DNA of 64,000 nucleotides from Allobosea sp. WAO (GCF_001509835.1 NZ_JXTJ01000004.1:496001-560000); one strand, 5' to 3'; shown: positions 1 to 8,750, counted from the stretch's first letter. Made by a program: numbers and translations. Notes: generated by a model not told the origin, from the sequence alone.

Positions 1-702
1 CAGTTCCAGGCTGGCCAATCCGAAGCGGGCATCAATGTCGGCGCGCGCTATGCCGAGGTGGTGTACACGTCGCAGCCGAAGCTGGAAGGCGCGATCGCCT
101 TCGTAACCGAGCTGCGTCGACGGGCTGCAAGCTTCGGACGCGGCGCCAACCTGCCCTTCGTGATGAACTCGTTCCATTCGGTGATCGGGGAATCCGACGC
201 GGACGTCGCCCGGCGCCTGAAGGAAAAGCACGAGCGTATCGATTACGAGCTCGGGCGCCTCAAGCTCGCCGACATGCTGGGTGGCGATATCGACCTGTCG
301 GGGCTGCCGCTGGACAAGCCCCTGCCCGACAGCCTGCTGCCCGAGATCACCAGCACCAACCGGCGCCGCGGACGTGTCGAGATCTTCAGCCGCTACGCGA
401 AGCAAGGCCTGACTCTCCGCGAACTCATCATCGAGGCGCAGGAAACCGGGCATTGGTCCGTCGCGGGCACGCCCGAGCAATTGGCCGATGCGATCGAGGA
501 GCGCTTCCGCGCCGGCGCGCTGGATGTCCTCACCCTTCACGGCCTCGGCAACCCGGACCAGGAAGACCTTCTCCTGAACGGCCTCCTGCCGGAGCTTCGC
601 CGTCGCGCGCTGATCGATACCGACTATGTCGGAGACGATTTCCGCTCCAATCTGGAGCTTCCTCGCCTAGCACCGGCCGCCCCATTGGCCCGGAGCGCGT
701 GA
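1..702 (+). CDS. LLM-class flavin-dependent monooxygenase, 3' part
   Basis: The reading frame is open from base 1, so the gene begins outside the window. The visible N-terminal part reads FQAGQSEAGINVGARYAEVV, which resembles the QAGQSE...AARxAE stretch of the NtaA/SnaA/DszA/DmoA monooxygenase family. These enzymes use reduced FMN supplied by a separate reductase and O2 to cleave C-S or C-N bonds in sulfonates, sulfides or chelators. About 233 residues remain of a usual 430-460. A flavin reductase lies 700 bases downstream and is a natural partner. The substrate cannot be read from the sequence; the nearby SAM-II riboswitch makes an organosulfur compound more likely, which is inference. Confidence 0.85.
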   Translation, partial: QFQAGQSEAGINVGARYAEVVYTSQPKLEGAIAFVTELRRRAASFGRGANLPFVMNSFHSVIGESDADVARRLKEKHERIDYELGRLKLADMLGGDIDLSGLPLDKPLPDSLLPEITSTNRRRGRVEIFSRYAKQGLTLRELIIEAQETGHWSVAGTPEQLADAIEERFRAGALDVLTLHGLGNPDQEDLLLNGLLPELRRRALIDTDYVGDDFRSNLELPRLAPAAPLARSA

Positions 703-854
703 GCGCGCCCAGGGAACGGGCCTCCCCGCCCGTTCCCGCCAAGCCACGCCAATCGCAGCATCGAGATCGTTTTTCTCCGCAGTCGCGACGCATAGAACGA
801 TCGTATTGAAATTAATCCAGAACTTGATAGGAAAACTGTACATTTAACGCGTGG

Positions 855-1316
855 ATGGCTCCGGTGCTGACCAACAAGGGCAAATACGGCCTCAAGGCGA
901 TCGTGCACCTCGCCCGGCTCGAAGCCGGCGAGACCGCGCAGGTTGCCGATGTCGCTCAGCGGAACAACATTCCCAAGAAGTTCCTGGACGCCATCCTGCT
1001 CGATCTGCGCAATGCCGGCATGCTGCGCAGCAAGAAGGGGCCGGGCGGCGGCTACGCCCTGGCCAAGCCGGCCCGGTCAATCAAGGTCGGTGCCGTGATC
1101 CGGGCACTTGAAGGGCCGATCGCCCCGATCGCCTGCGCCAGCCGCTCGGCCTTTCGGGCCTGCGAGGACTGCGGCGACATCGCCACCTGCCCCGTCCGCT
1201 CGGTGATGAGTGACGTACGCGATGCCATCGCTGGGGTCGTCGACAATACGACTGTGGCCGACCTCGTGCAGCGCTCGATAGCGAACGCCCCGGTCCATGC
1301 CGATTACACAATCTGA
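855..1316 (+). CDS. Rrf2-family transcriptional regulator
   Basis: A 153-residue protein with the Rrf2 winged-helix layout: KGKYGLKAIVHLA at the start, the recognition region around IPKKFLDAILLDLRNAG, and the typical wing KKGPGGGYALAKP. The C-terminal half carries Cys94, Cys103, Cys106 and Cys112, a pattern that in this family can hold an Fe-S cluster or serve as a redox sensor. Rrf2 proteins sense Fe-S status, nitric oxide, or O-acetylserine/cysteine supply. Its place between a flavin monooxygenase and a flavin reductase suggests control of a sulfur-scavenging pathway (inference). The stop codon overlaps the first bases of a palindrome that could be its operator. The upstream 150 bases are AT-rich near the start and hold no other gene. 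Confidence 0.9.
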   Translation: MAPVLTNKGKYGLKAIVHLARLEAGETAQVADVAQRNNIPKKFLDAILLDLRNAGMLRSKKGPGGGYALAKPARSIKVGAVIRALEGPIAPIACASRSAFRACEDCGDIATCPVRSVMSDVRDAIAGVVDNTTVADLVQRSIANAPVHADYTI

Positions 1317-1340
1317 TTGTCTACTAATTTTATAGACAAT
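1316..1340. promoter_or_regulatory. Perfect inverted repeat, candidate operator
   Basis: ATTGTCTA (1316-1323) and TAGACAAT (1333-1340) are exact inverted copies with an AT-rich 9-base spacer. The element sits between the rrf2 gene and the flavin reductase gene, 50 bases before the latter's start. Its size and symmetry fit a dimeric winged-helix repressor. Assignment to the adjacent Rrf2 protein is inference; no clear second copy was seen upstream of rrf2. Confidence 0.5.
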
Positions 1341-1390
1341 AAGACAGCGACCGCTTAAGACACGCGGGCGGCGTTCGGAGCCGCACGAGG

Positions 1391-1945
1391 ATGCGGTCAC
1401 GGATGAATCAGCAGGCTTCACCTGTCGCTGGTCGCGACATTCACGTCGATGCCTTCAAGGCGGTGATGAGAAATGTCGCCGGCGCCGTCAGCGTCGTTAC
1501 CGCGGCCCATGATCGACGCCGCGCCGGCCTGACCGCGACTTCGCTGACAGCACTCTCCGCCGATCCGCCGACCGTCATCGTCTGCGTCAACCGCAATGCC
1601 TCGGCCTGGCCGACCATCGAGGCCGCCGGTCATTTCGCTATCAACGTCCTCGCGGCCCGACACCAGAGCATCGCGGACCGCTTCGCCGGGCGCGGCGACT
1701 TCAAGGGCGAGGCGCGCTTCGACGAAGGCGACTGGGCGCGCCTGACAACCGGCGCTCCGACGCTCGACGGCGCGCTTGCCGTGCTCGACTGTCAGACAGA
1801 AGAGGCGATCGAGCGCTACTCGCACACGATCCTGATTGGCCGCATCAAAGCGATCCGGCATGCGCAAGACGAAGGCGCCCTGCTCTATTGGCGTGGCCTT
1901 TATGGCAAGCTCGACGAAAGCTTGCAGCACGGTGCCGGCATCTAG
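1391..1945 (+). CDS. Flavin reductase (FMN-binding split barrel)
   Basis: A 184-residue protein of the HpaC/RutF/NtaB type. Diagnostic stretches are AFKAVMRNVAGAVSVVTA, GLTATSLTALSADPPTVIVC and HFAINVLA, which in the family form the flavin pocket. Such enzymes use NAD(P)H to reduce free FMN and hand it to a partner monooxygenase, here presumably the LLM enzyme at the left edge. The start at 1391 has CGGAG (1376-1380) ten bases upstream; ATG at 1403 (MNQQ) is an alternative that removes four residues. A palindrome lies just upstream and may control it. Confidence 0.88.
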   Translation: MRSRMNQQASPVAGRDIHVDAFKAVMRNVAGAVSVVTAAHDRRRAGLTATSLTALSADPPTVIVCVNRNASAWPTIEAAGHFAINVLAARHQSIADRFAGRGDFKGEARFDEGDWARLTTGAPTLDGALAVLDCQTEEAIERYSHTILIGRIKAIRHAQDEGALLYWRGLYGKLDESLQHGAGI

Positions 1946-2114
1946 ATCGACGGCTTCAGCAAGCGTTGGACATTCGGATTGGCGAGATAACTGTCCCTAA
2001 ACCGGCACCAGGGCAGGCAACCGTCCTCTAAATCAGTCCAAATTTGCCAATCCGTTTCATTGACCGAACGCATTGGCCGGGCCGATGATCGACGCAGCAC
2101 GAGGGAGCTGCGCC

Positions 2115-2702
2115 ATGTCCGTCCTCATCGTTCCCGGTCTCCACGATTCCGAGCCCGCGCATTGGCAGAGCCGGTGGGTCGCCGAGATTGACCAGGCCGA
2201 ACGCGTCCAGCAGCAGAACTGGCACCAGCCGGATCTCGAAACATGGCTCCATACGCTGCATCGGCATGTGCTGCGGCGGCCAGGCGCCGTGCTCGTCGGC
2301 CATAGCCTCGGCGCTACGCTCATCGCGCATCTGGCGGCACGCTTCCCCGAACTGCCGGTCAATGGCGCCCTGCTGGTTGCGCCAGCCGATCCCGAGCTGA
2401 GAATCTCAAAAATTCACGGCATCGCCTCGTTCGGCCCGTTGCCGGACGTGCCCTTTCAGTTCCCCGCGATCGTGGTGGCGAGCCGCACCGACCCGTACAT
2501 GGCGATCGAACGCGCACGGATCATCGCCAACATATGGGATGCCGCCTTCGTCGACCTGGGCGATGCGGGGCACATCAACGTCGCCAGCGGCCACGGCGGC
2601 TGGACCGAGGGGCTGCGCCTGCTGGACCGGCTCCTTTGCCGGCGCAGTGCTGGGCGGGAACACCAGACTGCCCCGTCAGGCCCGGTATCCCGGCTGCATT
2701 GA
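2115..2702 (+). CDS. RBBP9/YdeN-type serine hydrolase
   Basis: A small alpha/beta hydrolase of about 195 residues. It opens with SVLIVPGLHDSEPAHWQSRW, the family's typical beginning, and has the nucleophile elbow GHSLGA with Ser64, an acid in ASRTDPY and a histidine in GDAGHIN. The chosen ATG is preceded by AGGGAG (2102-2107) with seven bases of spacing; an in-frame upstream ATG at 2073 has no comparable site. Substrates of this family are poorly known. The C-terminal 20 residues are low in recognisable structure. No operon link to neighbours is evident. Confidence 0.82.
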   Translation: MSVLIVPGLHDSEPAHWQSRWVAEIDQAERVQQQNWHQPDLETWLHTLHRHVLRRPGAVLVGHSLGATLIAHLAARFPELPVNGALLVAPADPELRISKIHGIASFGPLPDVPFQFPAIVVASRTDPYMAIERARIIANIWDAAFVDLGDAGHINVASGHGGWTEGLRLLDRLLCRRSAGREHQTAPSGPVSRLH

Positions 2703-2788
2703 AGCCGCGGGAGGGTGAATCATCCCTTGGCACCGGCAGCCACAGCGAATTCTTACCCGCACCCGAATGTAATTGGAAAGACATTCGA

Positions 2789-2819
2789 TTGACGAGGAGC
2801 CGGCATCGAACAATAAATA
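2789..2819 (+). promoter_or_regulatory. Candidate promoter of the SAM-II leader
   Basis: TTGACG (2789-2794) with an AT-rich block AATAAATAATA at 2812-2822 gives a sigma-70-like promoter with 17-19 base spacing depending on the -10 chosen. It lies about 30 bases before the riboswitch, which fits a leader transcript. Bases 2703-2788 hold nothing I recognise. Confidence 0.45.
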
Positions 2820-2847
2820 ATACTGTCATCACAGCCAAAACCATGAT

Positions 2848-2900
2848 GACCGCGGGATTTGCTGGAGCAGCTTGCACCGCGTCACCAATGCTAAAAGCAC
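2848..2900 (+). promoter_or_regulatory. SAM-II riboswitch (metA motif)
   Basis: The sequence carries the conserved SAM-II blocks in order. A first stem arm CGCGG (2851-2855) is followed by GATTTG (2856-2861), a small insert hairpin GCTG-GAG-CAGC (2861-2871), CTTGCA (2871-2876), the closing arm CCGCG (2877-2881), a linker ending CCAA, and GCTAAAA (2890-2896). The stem extends through GAC/GTC with one bulged C. In alphaproteobacteria this class binds S-adenosylmethionine in an H-type pseudoknot and normally blocks translation of methionine genes. Here it precedes a 33-residue ORF whose ribosome site AGGAAG lies 35 bases beyond GCTAAAA, and then the peptide-type ABC importer. Identification is from recalled consensus, not a covariance model. 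Confidence 0.82.
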
Positions 2901-2940
2901 CACGCGCATTGCCGTGGGCTCCTTTACGCGAGGAAGACCC

Positions 2941-3042
2941 GTGATCATCCCATTCAATTTTATCGTTCACGTCCTGCTGCGCCTGTCGGCATTCCTGCAC
3001 TGGGCGCGCACCGGCGAAACCCGTCGCCGCATCGGCAAATAG
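2941..3042 (+). CDS. Small membrane protein behind the SAM-II riboswitch
   Basis: A 33-residue ORF starting with GTG. AGGAAG (2931-2936) precedes it at a good distance, the best ribosome site in this leader. The protein begins MIIPFNFIVHVLLRLSAF, a plausible single membrane span with histidines and one arginine, and ends in a basic tail RTGETRRRIGK. It is the first reading frame after the riboswitch, so it is the most direct target of SAM control. It may be a functional microprotein or a leader peptide coupled to the downstream importer. I know of no named family for it. Reality as a gene is inferred from the start signal and position. Confidence 0.5.
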   Translation: MIIPFNFIVHVLLRLSAFLHWARTGETRRRIGK

Positions 3043-3156
3043 CGCATCGGCACCGGCGCACACCTCTAACGACCATCGATTTCCGACACGCCAAAGGCTT
3101 CAGGTTGCAGCCGTCGCAGGCGCACGCCTATGCCCTTTTGTTCCGAAGGCAGCTCC

Positions 3157-4830
3157 ATGAACCAGGCCGATTTTCCCACGCTCCACCGCAACTCGCAGTC
3201 ACGTCATCAGGAAAACTCGAGGCTCCGCGGACGTTACCTACGCGCGGCGATTGCAGCCTTCACCCTTCTTGCCGCCGGATCTCCGGGTTTCGCCACCGAC
3301 AACCAGGCGGGGGGCAAGCCCGTCGCGGGAGGCACGCTGACCTTCGGCCTAGCAAGCGACACCGCGATCATCGATCCCTCGATCACCGGCAATTCGATCA
3401 CGGCGCTGATCACCCGCAACCTCGTCGATTCCCTTGTCGGCCAGGCCGAGGACAACCGCTTCACGCCGTGGCTGGCGGAACGCTGGGAAGTGGATGCCGA
3501 CAACACGGTCTACACGTTCCATCTTCGTAGCGGTGTGACCTTCAGCGACGGCACGCCGCTCGATGCAGCTGCGGTCAAGTTCAACTTCGACCGCATCCTC
3601 GATCCAAAGACGACATCGAGCTATGCGAAATCCCTGCTCGGACCGGTGGCTAGCATCGCCGTTCCCGACGCCAGGACGGTCGTGATCTCCTACAAGCAGT
3701 CCTTCGCGCCGCTGCTGCAGGGGTTGAGCCTGCCCTATCTCGGTATCCAGTCGCCAACCTATCTGCGCGACGCCAAGAGCACGACCAACACCGTCGTCGG
3801 TTCCGGTCCTTTCCTGCTCGAGAGTTTCACCAAGGGCAGCGGCAGCCGGCTGACCAGGCGTGCCGATTACAACTGGGGGCCCGGCTATGCCGCGCATCAA
3901 GGTCCGGCCCATCTCGATGCCATCGTGTTCCGCTACCTGCCGGAATCGGCGGTTCGCCTCGGCGCGCTCAGCAGCGGGCAGGTCCAGGCGATCGACGAGG
4001 TGCCGCCGGCCAATTTTCGTTCCGTTCAGGCCGATAGCCGCCTGCAGGTGGTGACGCGCGAAAACCCTGGCGTGAACCGCTCGCTGTTCCTGAACACGAG
4101 CAAGGGCCCCTTCGCCGACGCGCGCGTGCGTCAGGCCTTTCAAAGCGCCGTCGATGCGCCCGGCGCCGTCAAGGCCGCCTTCTTCGGCAGCCTCAAGCCG
4201 GCGGACAACATATTCGGCCCCTCGACGCTGTATTACGACCCAAAGATCGCGGGCAGTTGGGGCTTCGATCAGCAGAAAGCCGCGAAGCTGCTCGACGAGG
4301 CTGGCTGGAGCACGAAGGATGGCGAGGGCATCCGCTCGAAAAGCGGCGAGCGGCTGAGCGTCCGCTTTGTCTACGACGCCGCAGCGTGGAGCGCGTCGGA
4401 CCAGACGGTAGCCCAGGCGGTGCAGTTCTCGGTCAAGAAGGCTGGCTTCGACCTGCAGCTCGACCCCGTCGACGCCGGAGGATACACTGCCCGGGCGGCG
4501 GCGAACGACTACGATCTCACTTCGCTTTACTATGTGCGCGCCGAGCCGGACATCCTGCGGACCGTCTTCCATTCGGCCTATATCCCACCGAACGGCGCCA
4601 ACAATGCGCGGGTGAAGAGCCTCGACGAGATCCTGACCAAGGCGATCGGCGCGTCCGGCGACGAGCGGCAGCGCCTCTACGCCCAGGCTCAGGCCGAGAT
4701 CATCGGCCAGGCCTATGCCGTGCCGCTCTATGTCGTCGCCTATCAGCTCGGCGCCTCGAAGAAGCTTCAGGGCATTAGCTGGGCGACGAACGCGAAGCCG
4801 AATCTCTACGATGCCTGGCTGGCTCGCTAA
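3157..4830 (+). CDS. Peptide-type ABC transporter substrate-binding protein
   Basis: A 557-residue extracytoplasmic solute-binding protein of family 5 (DppA/OppA/NikA type). It has a long basic N-region, a hydrophobic core AAIAAFTLLAAG, and a likely cleavage after GFA. The mature protein shows the family pattern GGTLTFGLASDTAIIDPS, then FTPWLAERWEVD and VYTFHLRSGVTFSDGTPLDA. ATG 3157 is favoured because GAAGG (3145-3149) precedes it; a start at 3130 lacks this. It heads a four-gene importer and is downstream of the SAM-II riboswitch, so a methionine-related, sulfur-containing or peptide ligand is likely, but the ligand is not readable. Confidence 0.92.
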   Translation: MNQADFPTLHRNSQSRHQENSRLRGRYLRAAIAAFTLLAAGSPGFATDNQAGGKPVAGGTLTFGLASDTAIIDPSITGNSITALITRNLVDSLVGQAEDNRFTPWLAERWEVDADNTVYTFHLRSGVTFSDGTPLDAAAVKFNFDRILDPKTTSSYAKSLLGPVASIAVPDARTVVISYKQSFAPLLQGLSLPYLGIQSPTYLRDAKSTTNTVVGSGPFLLESFTKGSGSRLTRRADYNWGPGYAAHQGPAHLDAIVFRYLPESAVRLGALSSGQVQAIDEVPPANFRSVQADSRLQVVTRENPGVNRSLFLNTSKGPFADARVRQAFQSAVDAPGAVKAAFFGSLKPADNIFGPSTLYYDPKIAGSWGFDQQKAAKLLDEAGWSTKDGEGIRSKSGERLSVRFVYDAAAWSASDQTVAQAVQFSVKKAGFDLQLDPVDAGGYTARAAANDYDLTSLYYVRAEPDILRTVFHSAYIPPNGANNARVKSLDEILTKAIGASGDERQRLYAQAQAEIIGQAYAVPLYVVAYQLGASKKLQGISWATNAKPNLYDAWLAR

Positions 4831-5761
4831 CGCCCTGCCCACGGGGCTGAAACGCCTCGGGGTGATCGTCGCCGTGCTCTGGGGCGCGGCCACGATCACC
4901 TTTGTCGCGGTCAAGGCAATCCCCGGCGATCCTGTCGCGGTTCTCACCGGGGGCGAGAACATCGTCGATGCGGCCGAGCGTGAGATGCTGGTCCGCCAAT
5001 TCGGGCTCGATCAGCCGCTGCCAATCCAGTACGCGCGCTATATCGGCCAGGCACTGCTCGGCGATTTCGGCCAGAGCTACCAATATCGGCAGCCGGTCAT
5101 CGACGTGATCAGCGAAGCCGCCGGGCCGACGCTCCAGCTCGCAGGCACTGCGATGGCGCTGGCCCTCGGCTTGGCCTTCGTCAACGCGCTTGCCACCGCC
5201 GGACGGCGAAAGGGGCTGCGAACCGCTCTCGCGGGGCTGGAACTCGTCGTGCTGAGCACGCCGGTCTACTGGGTCGGGCTCCTCCTGCTGACGGTCTTCA
5301 GCTTCTATCTCGGCTGGTTCCCGATCATTGGCGGCGAGGGCATCCATGCGCTCATCCTGCCCGCCATCGCGCTGAGCCTGCCGCTTGCGGCCCTGCTCGC
5401 GCAGGTCCTGCGCGACGGGCTGGAAGAGGCGTTGCTGCAGCCCTTCGCCCTGACCGTGCGGACGCGCGGCGTCAGCGAGACGCAGTTGCGCCTGCGCCAT
5501 GCACTACGCCATGCCGCGCTCGCCGTCTCGACGCTGACCGGCACGCTTTTCGCGGGCGTCCTGGCCGGCTCGATCCTCACCGAGACCGTGTTCGGACGGG
5601 CCGGCATCGGCCAGATCACCTTGCAGGCGATCAAGACGCGCGACATGCCCCTCTTGCTCGGGCTGGTGATGCTGTCGGCGCTCGTCTCCGTGCTGATCAA
5701 CCTCGCCGTCGATGCGCTCTACCTGCTGATCGATCCGCGGCTGCGAAGAGCGACACGATGA
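4811..5761 (+). CDS. ABC transporter permease, DppB/OppB type
   Basis: A 316-residue integral membrane permease. The start ATG 4811 lies inside the end of the binding-protein gene (20-base overlap), indicating translational coupling; a longer frame to 4715 has no family match. It shows the DppB signature near the N-terminus (TFVAVKAIPGDPVAVLTGG), a set of hydrophobic spans, and the cytoplasmic coupling motif region ending LAGSILTETVFGRAGIGQI, which contacts the ATPase. With the next two genes it forms the inner-membrane part of the importer. The gene ends in ATGA shared with the next start. Confidence 0.9.
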   Translation: MPGWLANALPTGLKRLGVIVAVLWGAATITFVAVKAIPGDPVAVLTGGENIVDAAEREMLVRQFGLDQPLPIQYARYIGQALLGDFGQSYQYRQPVIDVISEAAGPTLQLAGTAMALALGLAFVNALATAGRRKGLRTALAGLELVVLSTPVYWVGLLLLTVFSFYLGWFPIIGGEGIHALILPAIALSLPLAALLAQVLRDGLEEALLQPFALTVRTRGVSETQLRLRHALRHAALAVSTLTGTLFAGVLAGSILTETVFGRAGIGQITLQAIKTRDMPLLLGLVMLSALVSVLINLAVDALYLLIDPRLRRATR

Positions 5762-6624
5762 GCCAGGCCCTCGACATCATCGCTCGCGTCCGCGGAGGTG
5801 AGCGGGCGGGAAATCCGTGGCGCTCACCGGGTCTCGTCGTCCCGCTCGCCCTCGTGCTGCTTCTCGTGCTGGCAGCCAGCGCGCCGCACTGGTTCACTGC
5901 ACTACCGCCCGATGCAGTCGATACCGACGCGATCCTGCTGCCTCCCGGCCTGACCCACTGGTTTGGAACCGATCAGCTCGGCCGGGACGTCTTCACCCGT
6001 GTCGTCTATGGTACCTCGCAATCCCTGGGCATCGGCATCGGCGCGACGCTGATCGGCTGCGCGGGCGGCGTGCTGCTGGGCACGGCAGCCGGCCTCGCCC
6101 CGCCCGCTCTGCAGCGTGTGCTCGCGCGGCTGATCGACATCCTGCTCGCCTTCCCCGAGATCCTGCTCGCCCTGCTGATCATCGCCGTGCTCGGCCGGGG
6201 GCCGACGAACACGCTGCTCGCGGTCGGGCTCTCGAGCATCGCGGGCTATGCGCGGCTGGTGCGCTCCCAGGTGCTGCGCGTCTGGCAATCCGGCTATGTC
6301 GAGCATGCCGTCGCGCTCGGCGAGACGACGCCAGCGATCATTGCCCGACATGTCGTCCCGAATGCCACCCGGCCGCTCGTCGTCCTGGCCACGATCGGTG
6401 TCGGCAATGCCATTCTCTCCGCCTCGGCCCTCAGCTTCATCGGGCTCGGCGTGGTGCCGCCCGCCGCCGAATGGGGAGCCCTTTTGGCCGATGGCCGGAA
6501 CTTCCTCGATACCGCGCCCTGGATCAGCTTCCTGCCGGCTACCGTCGTCGCGGTCTCGGTCATTGCGATCACGATCCTCGGGCGCCGCCTGCAGCTCCTG
6601 CTCTCACAGGGAGACACGCCATGA
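5758..6624 (+). CDS. ABC transporter permease, DppC/OppC type
   Basis: A 288-residue second permease. It overlaps the previous gene by four bases (ATGA) and the next one likewise. The family pattern HWFGTDQLGRDVFTRVVYGT sits near residue 70 and the EAA loop around residues 180-205 (SGYVEHAVALGETTPAIIARHVVPN). Five or six hydrophobic spans follow. It is the heterodimer partner of the DppB-like permease. No regulatory signals of its own are expected given the overlaps. Confidence 0.9.
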   Translation: MSQALDIIARVRGGERAGNPWRSPGLVVPLALVLLLVLAASAPHWFTALPPDAVDTDAILLPPGLTHWFGTDQLGRDVFTRVVYGTSQSLGIGIGATLIGCAGGVLLGTAAGLAPPALQRVLARLIDILLAFPEILLALLIIAVLGRGPTNTLLAVGLSSIAGYARLVRSQVLRVWQSGYVEHAVALGETTPAIIARHVVPNATRPLVVLATIGVGNAILSASALSFIGLGVVPPAAEWGALLADGRNFLDTAPWISFLPATVVAVSVIAITILGRRLQLLLSQGDTP

Positions 6625-8300
6625 ATGTCCAGCTCGTAAGGCGGCAGGACATGGCCGCGGCAGCACCGGCTCCCCGCCCAGCGATCCTCGAGGTCGAGAA
6701 TCTACGCATCAGCTTCCCGAGCGGGCGCGGGCCCCGGGAGGTCGTGCGTGGCATCTCCTTCACCATCGGCGCGGGCGAGATCCTCGCTATCGTCGGCGAA
6801 TCCGGCTCGGGAAAATCGGTGACCGCCCGCGCGCTCGTCGGACTGGCGGGGCCTGGATCACGGGTGCGGGCCGACGCGCTGCGCCTCTCGCGCCCTGGCG
6901 ATGAGTCAGTTGAGCTGATCGGCCTTCCAGAACGGCAGTGGTCGAAGATTCGCGGTCGGGAGATAGGCTTCGTACTGCAGGACGCCCTGGTCTCGCTGGA
7001 TCCTCTGCGCACGATTGGCCGGGAAGTCGGCGAGCCGCTCCTGACTCACGCACTGGTTCCACCCAGCGAGCTCGGCCTGGAAGTCGAAACCCTGCTCGCA
7101 CGCGTCGGCATTCCCGATCCGGCGGTTCGGGCCGCGCAGTATCCCCACGAGTTGTCGGGCGGGCTGCGGCAGCGAGCGCTCATCGCCTCGGCGCTAGCCG
7201 CCAGTCCGCGCCTGCTCATCGCCGACGAACCGACCACGGCGCTGGATGTCACCGTCCAGCAGCAGATCCTCGGCGTATTCGGAGGGTTAGCCGAGGCCGG
7301 ACACGGCATCCTGCTCATTACGCATGATCTGGCGGTCGCAGCTCAGCTCGCCGACCGGATCGCCGTCATGCAGAACGGCGAGCTGGTCGAGACCGGCCCG
7401 GCGCGGGAGGTTCTGCGGAAACCGCGCCACGCCTATACGCGGCGCCTGCTGTCTGCCGTGCCCGGCGCGGCGACGCGAGGTCGCTGGCTGTCCGAGGCCG
7501 GCACGCGGCCGGTCAAAGCGCAGCCCGACCTTAGCAGGCCGATCCTCGCGATGCGGGACATTGCCGTCAGCTTCGCCCGCCCGGATCGCGGCGTGACCCA
7601 TGCTGCGAACGGCGTCTCGCTTCACGTCTACCCAGGCGAAACCCTCGGCATTGTCGGGGAGTCAGGTTCCGGCAAGACGACGATAGGCAAGGTAGCGCTT
7701 GCGCTGCGAAAGCATGACGCGGGCGAGGTCCTCTTCCGTGGTCACGCGTGGAGCCAGCTCTCGGAAGGCGACCGCCGACCGCTCCGGCGGCATATCCAGA
7801 CGATCGTTCAGGACCCGCTGAACTCCTTCGACCCGCGCTACACCGTCGCGCAGATCATCGAGCAGCCGCTGCGCCTCGACACCGACCTCGGCAAAGCAGA
7901 ACGGGCAGCGCGCGTGCAGGAGCTGGTGCGACTGGTCAATCTTCCGCCTGATATTCAGGACCGAAGGCCGACCGCATTGTCGGGAGGCCAGCGGCAGCGC
8001 GTCTCGATCGCGCAGGCGCTCGCCAGCGAGCCCGATCTGCTGATTTGCGACGAACCCGTCTCCGCACTCGATGTCACGACCCAGGCACAGGTGCTCGATC
8101 TGCTGATTGCGCTCCAGCATCGGCTCGGGCTGGCCATGCTCTTCATCTCCCACGATCTCGGCGTGATCCGGCACATGAGCGACCGCATCGCCGTGATGAA
8201 GGACGGCATCATCGTGGAGACCGGCCCGTGCGAAGATGTCTTCGTCGCTCCCAAACACGCCTATACGCGCCGCCTGCTCGAAGCGGTGCCGCGGCTTTAG
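6621..8300 (+). CDS. Fused double ABC ATPase, DppD-DppF type
   Basis: A 559-residue protein with two complete nucleotide-binding domains, joining the DppD and DppF roles in one chain. Domain 1 has Walker [12 protein letters not shown], signature LSGGLRQRA and Walker [13 protein letters not shown]. Domain 2 has [24 protein letters not shown] and [12 protein letters not shown]. Each half ends with the family's 'HAYTRRLL' stretch typical of oligopeptide transporter ATPases. It drives uptake through the two permeases. The start overlaps the preceding stop by four bases. The stretch after the stop up to 8396 shows no terminator and no gene. Confidence 0.93.
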   Translation: MNVQLVRRQDMAAAAPAPRPAILEVENLRISFPSGRGPREVVRGISFTIGAGEILAIVGESGSGKSVTARALVGLAGPGSRVRADALRLSRPGDESVELIGLPERQWSKIRGREIGFVLQDALVSLDPLRTIGREVGEPLLTHALVPPSELGLEVETLLARVGIPDPAVRAAQYPHELSGGLRQRALIASALAASPRLLIADEPTTALDVTVQQQILGVFGGLAEAGHGILLITHDLAVAAQLADRIAVMQNGELVETGPAREVLRKPRHAYTRRLLSAVPGAATRGRWLSEAGTRPVKAQPDLSRPILAMRDIAVSFARPDRGVTHAANGVSLHVYPGETLGIVGESGSGKTTIGKVALALRKHDAGEVLFRGHAWSQLSEGDRRPLRRHIQTIVQDPLNSFDPRYTVAQIIEQPLRLDTDLGKAERAARVQELVRLVNLPPDIQDRRPTALSGGQRQRVSIAQALASEPDLLICDEPVSALDVTTQAQVLDLLIALQHRLGLAMLFISHDLGVIRHMSDRIAVMKDGIIVETGPCEDVFVAPKHAYTRRLLEAVPRL

Positions 8301-8396
8301 CGGCCGGCTCTGCTGTGGCCCCTGAAGTGGCCTGCCCCGCGTTGGGATCTCGCTGCCGACGAAACACCGGCTTCGGCTGTGCAGCGGTGACGATCA

Positions 8397-8429
8397 GTAA
8401 GGTTGGTGTAAGGCGGGCCGCCCTAAGGT
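8397..8429 (+). promoter_or_regulatory. Tandem-repeat promoter of the first precursor gene
   Basis: GTAAG occurs at 8397-8401 and again at 8408-8412, an exact 11-base period, followed 11 bases later by a -10-like TAAGGT (8424-8429). The same arrangement precedes the second precursor gene. Direct repeats one helical turn apart that overlap the -35 position are typical of OmpR/PhoB-family response regulators. No such regulator is encoded nearby. Confidence 0.5.
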
Positions 8430-8486
8430 CCTCTCACGGAACGACCCGGCCCGGACGGTCGGACGAATGGAGAGAGGAAGAAGCCG

Positions 8487-8750
8487 ATGACCAAGCAGGA
8501 CCTGAACAACATCGCCCTGACCGACGAAGAGCTCGAGGCCGCGGCCGGCGGCGCCGGTCAGTGGGTCGCCCCCGTCAGCGGCCAGTGGTGGGTCTGGAAG
8601 GAGAGCCAGGCTTCGTTCACCGGCAACAACGCCGGCTTCCATGCGACGGGCGGCAGCGGTAGCGGCAACGTTCGCAGCGAGCTGATCGACGGCAAGCGCC
8701 ACTTCATCAAGTTCGACGGCACCAAGGAGGTCACCGTCGCCATCCGTTGA
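8487..8750 (+). CDS. Double-glycine secreted peptide precursor 1
   Basis: An 87-residue product with a leader of about 22 residues, LNNIALTDEELEAAAGG, ending at a double glycine typical of C39-protease cleavage. The predicted core of about 65 residues is rich in Trp, Gly and Ser (QWVAPVSGQWWVWKESQ) and ends with alternating polar and hydrophobic residues suggestive of beta strands. It has few cysteines to crosslink (none) and no modification enzyme is nearby, so it may be exported unmodified. A strong ribosome site (GAGAGGAAGAAG) and a strong terminator bracket the gene. The adjacent export operon points toward it from the other strand. Bacteriocin, signalling or adhesion roles are all possible. 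Confidence 0.75.
   Translation: MTKQDLNNIALTDEELEAAAGGAGQWVAPVSGQWWVWKESQASFTGNNAGFHATGGSGSGNVRSELIDGKRHFIKFDGTKEVTVAIR

Noticed and set aside
3349..4962. 537-residue minus-strand frame opposite the binding protein
   Set aside because: Shadow of a clear solute-binding protein gene.
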